From contig JAYRRR010000061.1 in the NCBI GenBank assembly GCA_041910015.1, positions 1-16,396 on the forward strand: DNA of 16,396 nucleotides. The letters are read 5' to 3'. Shown here in pieces: positions 14,261 through 16,396 of this stretch. The stretch's first letter is position 1. Each line of letters begins with the position of its first letter. The DNA is from RPQJ01 sp041910015 (GTDB lineage Bacteria > Pseudomonadota > Gammaproteobacteria > Steroidobacterales > Steroidobacteraceae). Position numbers and translations under genes: made by a program. The notes beneath the pieces are model-generated. The model saw nothing but the letters and a program-made list of their open reading frames with translations. It had not been told where the DNA came from and searched no databases.

Positions 14261-16396
14261 TCAGGAGCCGGCCCGCGGATACGTCACGTCGACGCGCCGG
14301 ATGTAGCCACCGAAGGGCCCGCTGGCAGGCCCGCCGATCACCTGCGTGTCGGCATCGAACCCGACGTCGAGCGTGTCGGTCATCTCCGGCAGCAGGCTGA
14401 TCGTGCGCGCGATGCGGCCGCTGGCGAGTTCGTGGCCGTCGGCGCGAATCGTCATGGTGCCGCCGGCATTGCGCCCACCGTCGTGGCGGAACTCGAACGC
14501 AAGTCGCACAAGCCCTGCCGGCAAAGACCGATCGGCGACGACCGCGAACTGGTCATCTGGCAACTGGCTCGCTGACATGACCGCCCCTGGGCGCCCGTCG
14601 ACGAGATGAAAGCTCCAGCCACCGAACCTGCTGCCGAGTGCGAGGACCGTTCCGCTGACGCTGCCGTCCGGGAGGTCGAGGTCTGCCTCGATCGTGAACG
14701 ACCGATTGAGCAGCGGTGCCGCCCGCGCGGCCGGTACGCTGATGCCTGCCCCCCAATACGTGTACCTGTCGCGCGGTGGATACTGCGCCGCCGCGACTCC
14801 GAAGCGCCCGACACCCAGGCGATCGTCGAGGGGAAATACGCCGTTGCGGTGCGCCTCGTGATCGAACAGGCGCTCGAGCGCCGCGAGCCTGGCGGGCTGG
14901 CTCGCGGCGAGATTGCGCGCCTGCGCTGGATCCGAGCGGAGGTCGTACAGTTCCCAGGCGTAGTCAGCCGGACTCCCATCGGGCGGCGGTGGTGGTGCCC
15001 AGGGAATGCGCACGGGCGTCGTGCCGGCCCACCAGCCGTCGTGATAGATCGCGCGGTTGCCCAGCATTTCGAAATACTGGGTCGTATGCCGCTCGGGCGC
15101 CTCGGGTGCGTCGAAGGTGTAGACGAAGCTGGTGCCGTCGATCGGTTGCTGCGCCACGCCGTTGACCGACGACGGCGCCTCGATCCCGGCGGCCTCGAGC
15201 AGTGTCGGCATGACGTCGACGACCTGGCCGAACTGCGGGCGGATGCCGCGGGTCCTGATGCGGTCCGGCCAGGAAACGACGAGACCGTTGCGCACGGCGC
15301 CGAGGTGCGAGGCGTACGACTTCACGTAGGGATAGGGAGCCACCATCGCCCAGGCCCAGCCATAGGCGTAGTTGCCAGAGGACTCCGGCCCGCCGTAGGC
15401 ATCGATCTCTGCCAGCCGTCGCGCATCGGTTTCCTGCATCCCGTTCGCAAACACGGCCATCGGATTCGTGCTGCCGTACATGCCGCCTTCGGCCGCTGCG
15501 CCGTTGTCGCCCTCGATGAACAGGACCAGTGTGTTACCGCCCCTGCCCATGCGCTCGATCTCATCGAGCAGGCGGCCGAACTGCTCGTCCTGGTAGGCCA
15601 GCATGCCGGCGTACGTTTCCATCATCCGTGCCGAGACGCGCCGCTGGTCCGGCGTCAGCGCCGACCACGCAACGATGCCCGCAGGACGCGGCGTCACGCG
15701 CGTGCCGCGCGGTACGAGCCCGAGACTGACCTGGCGGGCGATCGTGGCGGCGCGCACCTCGTCCCAGCCCGAGTCGAAGCGGCCGCGAAACCGGGCGATC
15801 TGGTCAGCCGGCGCCTGCAGCGGCGCGTGCGTGGACCCGGTCGCGTAGTAGATGAAAAAAGGCCGGTCGGGATCGACGGCCTGCTGGTTGTGCAGCCAGG
15901 CGATCGCTTCGTCGGCGAGCGCCTCGTCGAGCACGCCCTCGCGCAAGGTCGGCACCGGACTCACGCCGCGGTACAGCGACGGCGTGAACTGGTTGGTCTG
16001 GGCGGCCATGAAGCCGAAGAAATAGTCGAAGCCGAGACCGGTCGGCCAGAGGTCGAAGGGTCCCTGCGGCGATACATGGCCCTCGGGCGCATTGTGATGC
16101 TTGCCGAACATCGCGGTGTTGTAGCCGTTCTGCCGCAGGATCTCGGCGACGGTCGCGGCGCTCTTCGGCAGCAGGTTGTCGTATCCGGGATAGCCCGTCG
16201 ACAGGTTGGCGACGATACCGTTGGCCACGGCGTGGTGGTTGCGGCCCGTCAGCAGCGCCGCGCGCGTGGGCGAACACATGCCCGTCGTATGGAAACGGTT
16301 GTAGACCAGCCCGCGCGCCGCGAGCCGGTCGAGGTTCGGAGTCGGTACCGGCCCGCCGAAGGTGCTGGCCGCGCCAAAGCCCACGTCGTCGGTGAG
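14261..16396 (-). CDS. Arylsulfatase-type sulfatase, cut at its N-terminus by the window edge
   Basis: The visible 711 residues are all but the first part of a type I sulfatase, which hydrolyses sulfate esters with a formylglycine nucleophile and calcium. The frame is open through the last base, beginning LTDDVGFG, whose aspartates bind the metal; the true start lies beyond the window. Numbering from the visible end, the modification motif is CSPTR (41-45), with C41 converted to formylglycine. K99, H101, H190 and D297-N298 (EGDNG) match the expected active-site positions. After about 540 comes a beta-rich C-terminal domain (SFTIEADLDLP, GGWSFHLVDG, YIRRVDV) resembling the jelly-roll end of large bacterial arylsulfatases. 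Many such enzymes are periplasmic; the signal peptide cannot be seen here. It is in line with the TetR and TonB receptor genes, suggesting a sulfated substrate. Confidence 0.93.
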   Translation of the reverse strand, partial: LTDDVGFGAASTFGGPVPTPNLDRLAARGLVYNRFHTTGMCSPTRAALLTGRNHHAVANGIVANLSTGYPGYDNLLPKSAATVAEILRQNGYNTAMFGKHHNAPEGHVSPQGPFDLWPTGLGFDYFFGFMAAQTNQFTPSLYRGVSPVPTLREGVLDEALADEAIAWLHNQQAVDPDRPFFIYYATGSTHAPLQAPADQIARFRGRFDSGWDEVRAATIARQVSLGLVPRGTRVTPRPAGIVAWSALTPDQRRVSARMMETYAGMLAYQDEQFGRLLDEIERMGRGGNTLVLFIEGDNGAAAEGGMYGSTNPMAVFANGMQETDARRLAEIDAYGGPESSGNYAYGWAWAMVAPYPYVKSYASHLGAVRNGLVVSWPDRIRTRGIRPQFGQVVDVMPTLLEAAGIEAPSSVNGVAQQPIDGTSFVYTFDAPEAPERHTTQYFEMLGNRAIYHDGWWAGTTPVRIPWAPPPPPDGSPADYAWELYDLRSDPAQARNLAASQPARLAALERLFDHEAHRNGVFPLDDRLGVGRFGVAAAQYPPRDRYTYWGAGISVPAARAAPLLNRSFTIEADLDLPDGSVSGTVLALGSRFGGWSFHLVDGRPGAVMSASQLPDDQFAVVADRSLPAGLVRLAFEFRHDGGRNAGGTMTIRADGHELASGRIARTISLLPEMTDTLDVGFDADTQVIGGPASGPFGGYIRRVDVTYPRAGS

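Overview
The window is GC-rich throughout (about two-thirds G+C by eye) and densely coded, with third-position G/C bias in every real gene. A TonB-dependent outer-membrane receptor with a signal peptide indicates a Gram-negative bacterium. Coenzyme F420 biosynthesis and an F420-type luciferase-like oxidoreductase are typical of Actinobacteria but occur in some Proteobacteria, so an uncultured, metabolically versatile proteobacterium (perhaps gammaproteobacterial) is the best guess. No gene here fixes the taxonomy. There are no rRNA, tRNA, CRISPR or insertion-sequence signals. No gene-free stretch exceeds about 175 bases.

Left block (29-7933, all minus strand, transcribed right to left): a short-chain dehydrogenase; a LuxR-type regulator; a 1000-residue fusion of CofC, CofG and CofH (F420 biosynthesis); a SnoaL/NTF2-like protein; an LLM-class oxidoreductase that probably uses F420; and an enoyl-CoA hydratase-family protein of unusual architecture. 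The last four genes are closely spaced and look like one operon that makes the F420 precursor and also uses the cofactor. CofD and CofE, needed to finish F420, are not in the window.

Centre (8042-10442, plus strand): an AMP-forming acyl-CoA synthetase and a DUF2889 protein, divergent from the dehydrogenase. The 108-bp divergent gap holds a perfect 10-bp inverted repeat that straddles a good -10 hexamer for the dehydrogenase, so it is a strong operator candidate.

Right block (10476-16396, minus strand): an arylsulfatase-type sulfatase cut by the window edge, a tandem-duplicated TetR regulator, and a TonB-dependent receptor. A perfect 10-bp hairpin separates this block from the DUF2889 gene.

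Taken together this looks like an accessory catabolic locus. A bulky sulfated or hydrophobic molecule would enter through the TonB receptor and be desulfated. Its hydroxyl group would be oxidised by the dehydrogenase, its acid side chain activated by the CoA ligase, and the product processed by the SnoaL-like, F420-dependent and crotonase proteins. The substrate (steroid, terpenoid or other) is inference. The most notable points are the three-domain CofC-CofG-CofH fusion inside a catabolic operon, the rearranged crotonase, the double TetR regulator and the divergent operator.
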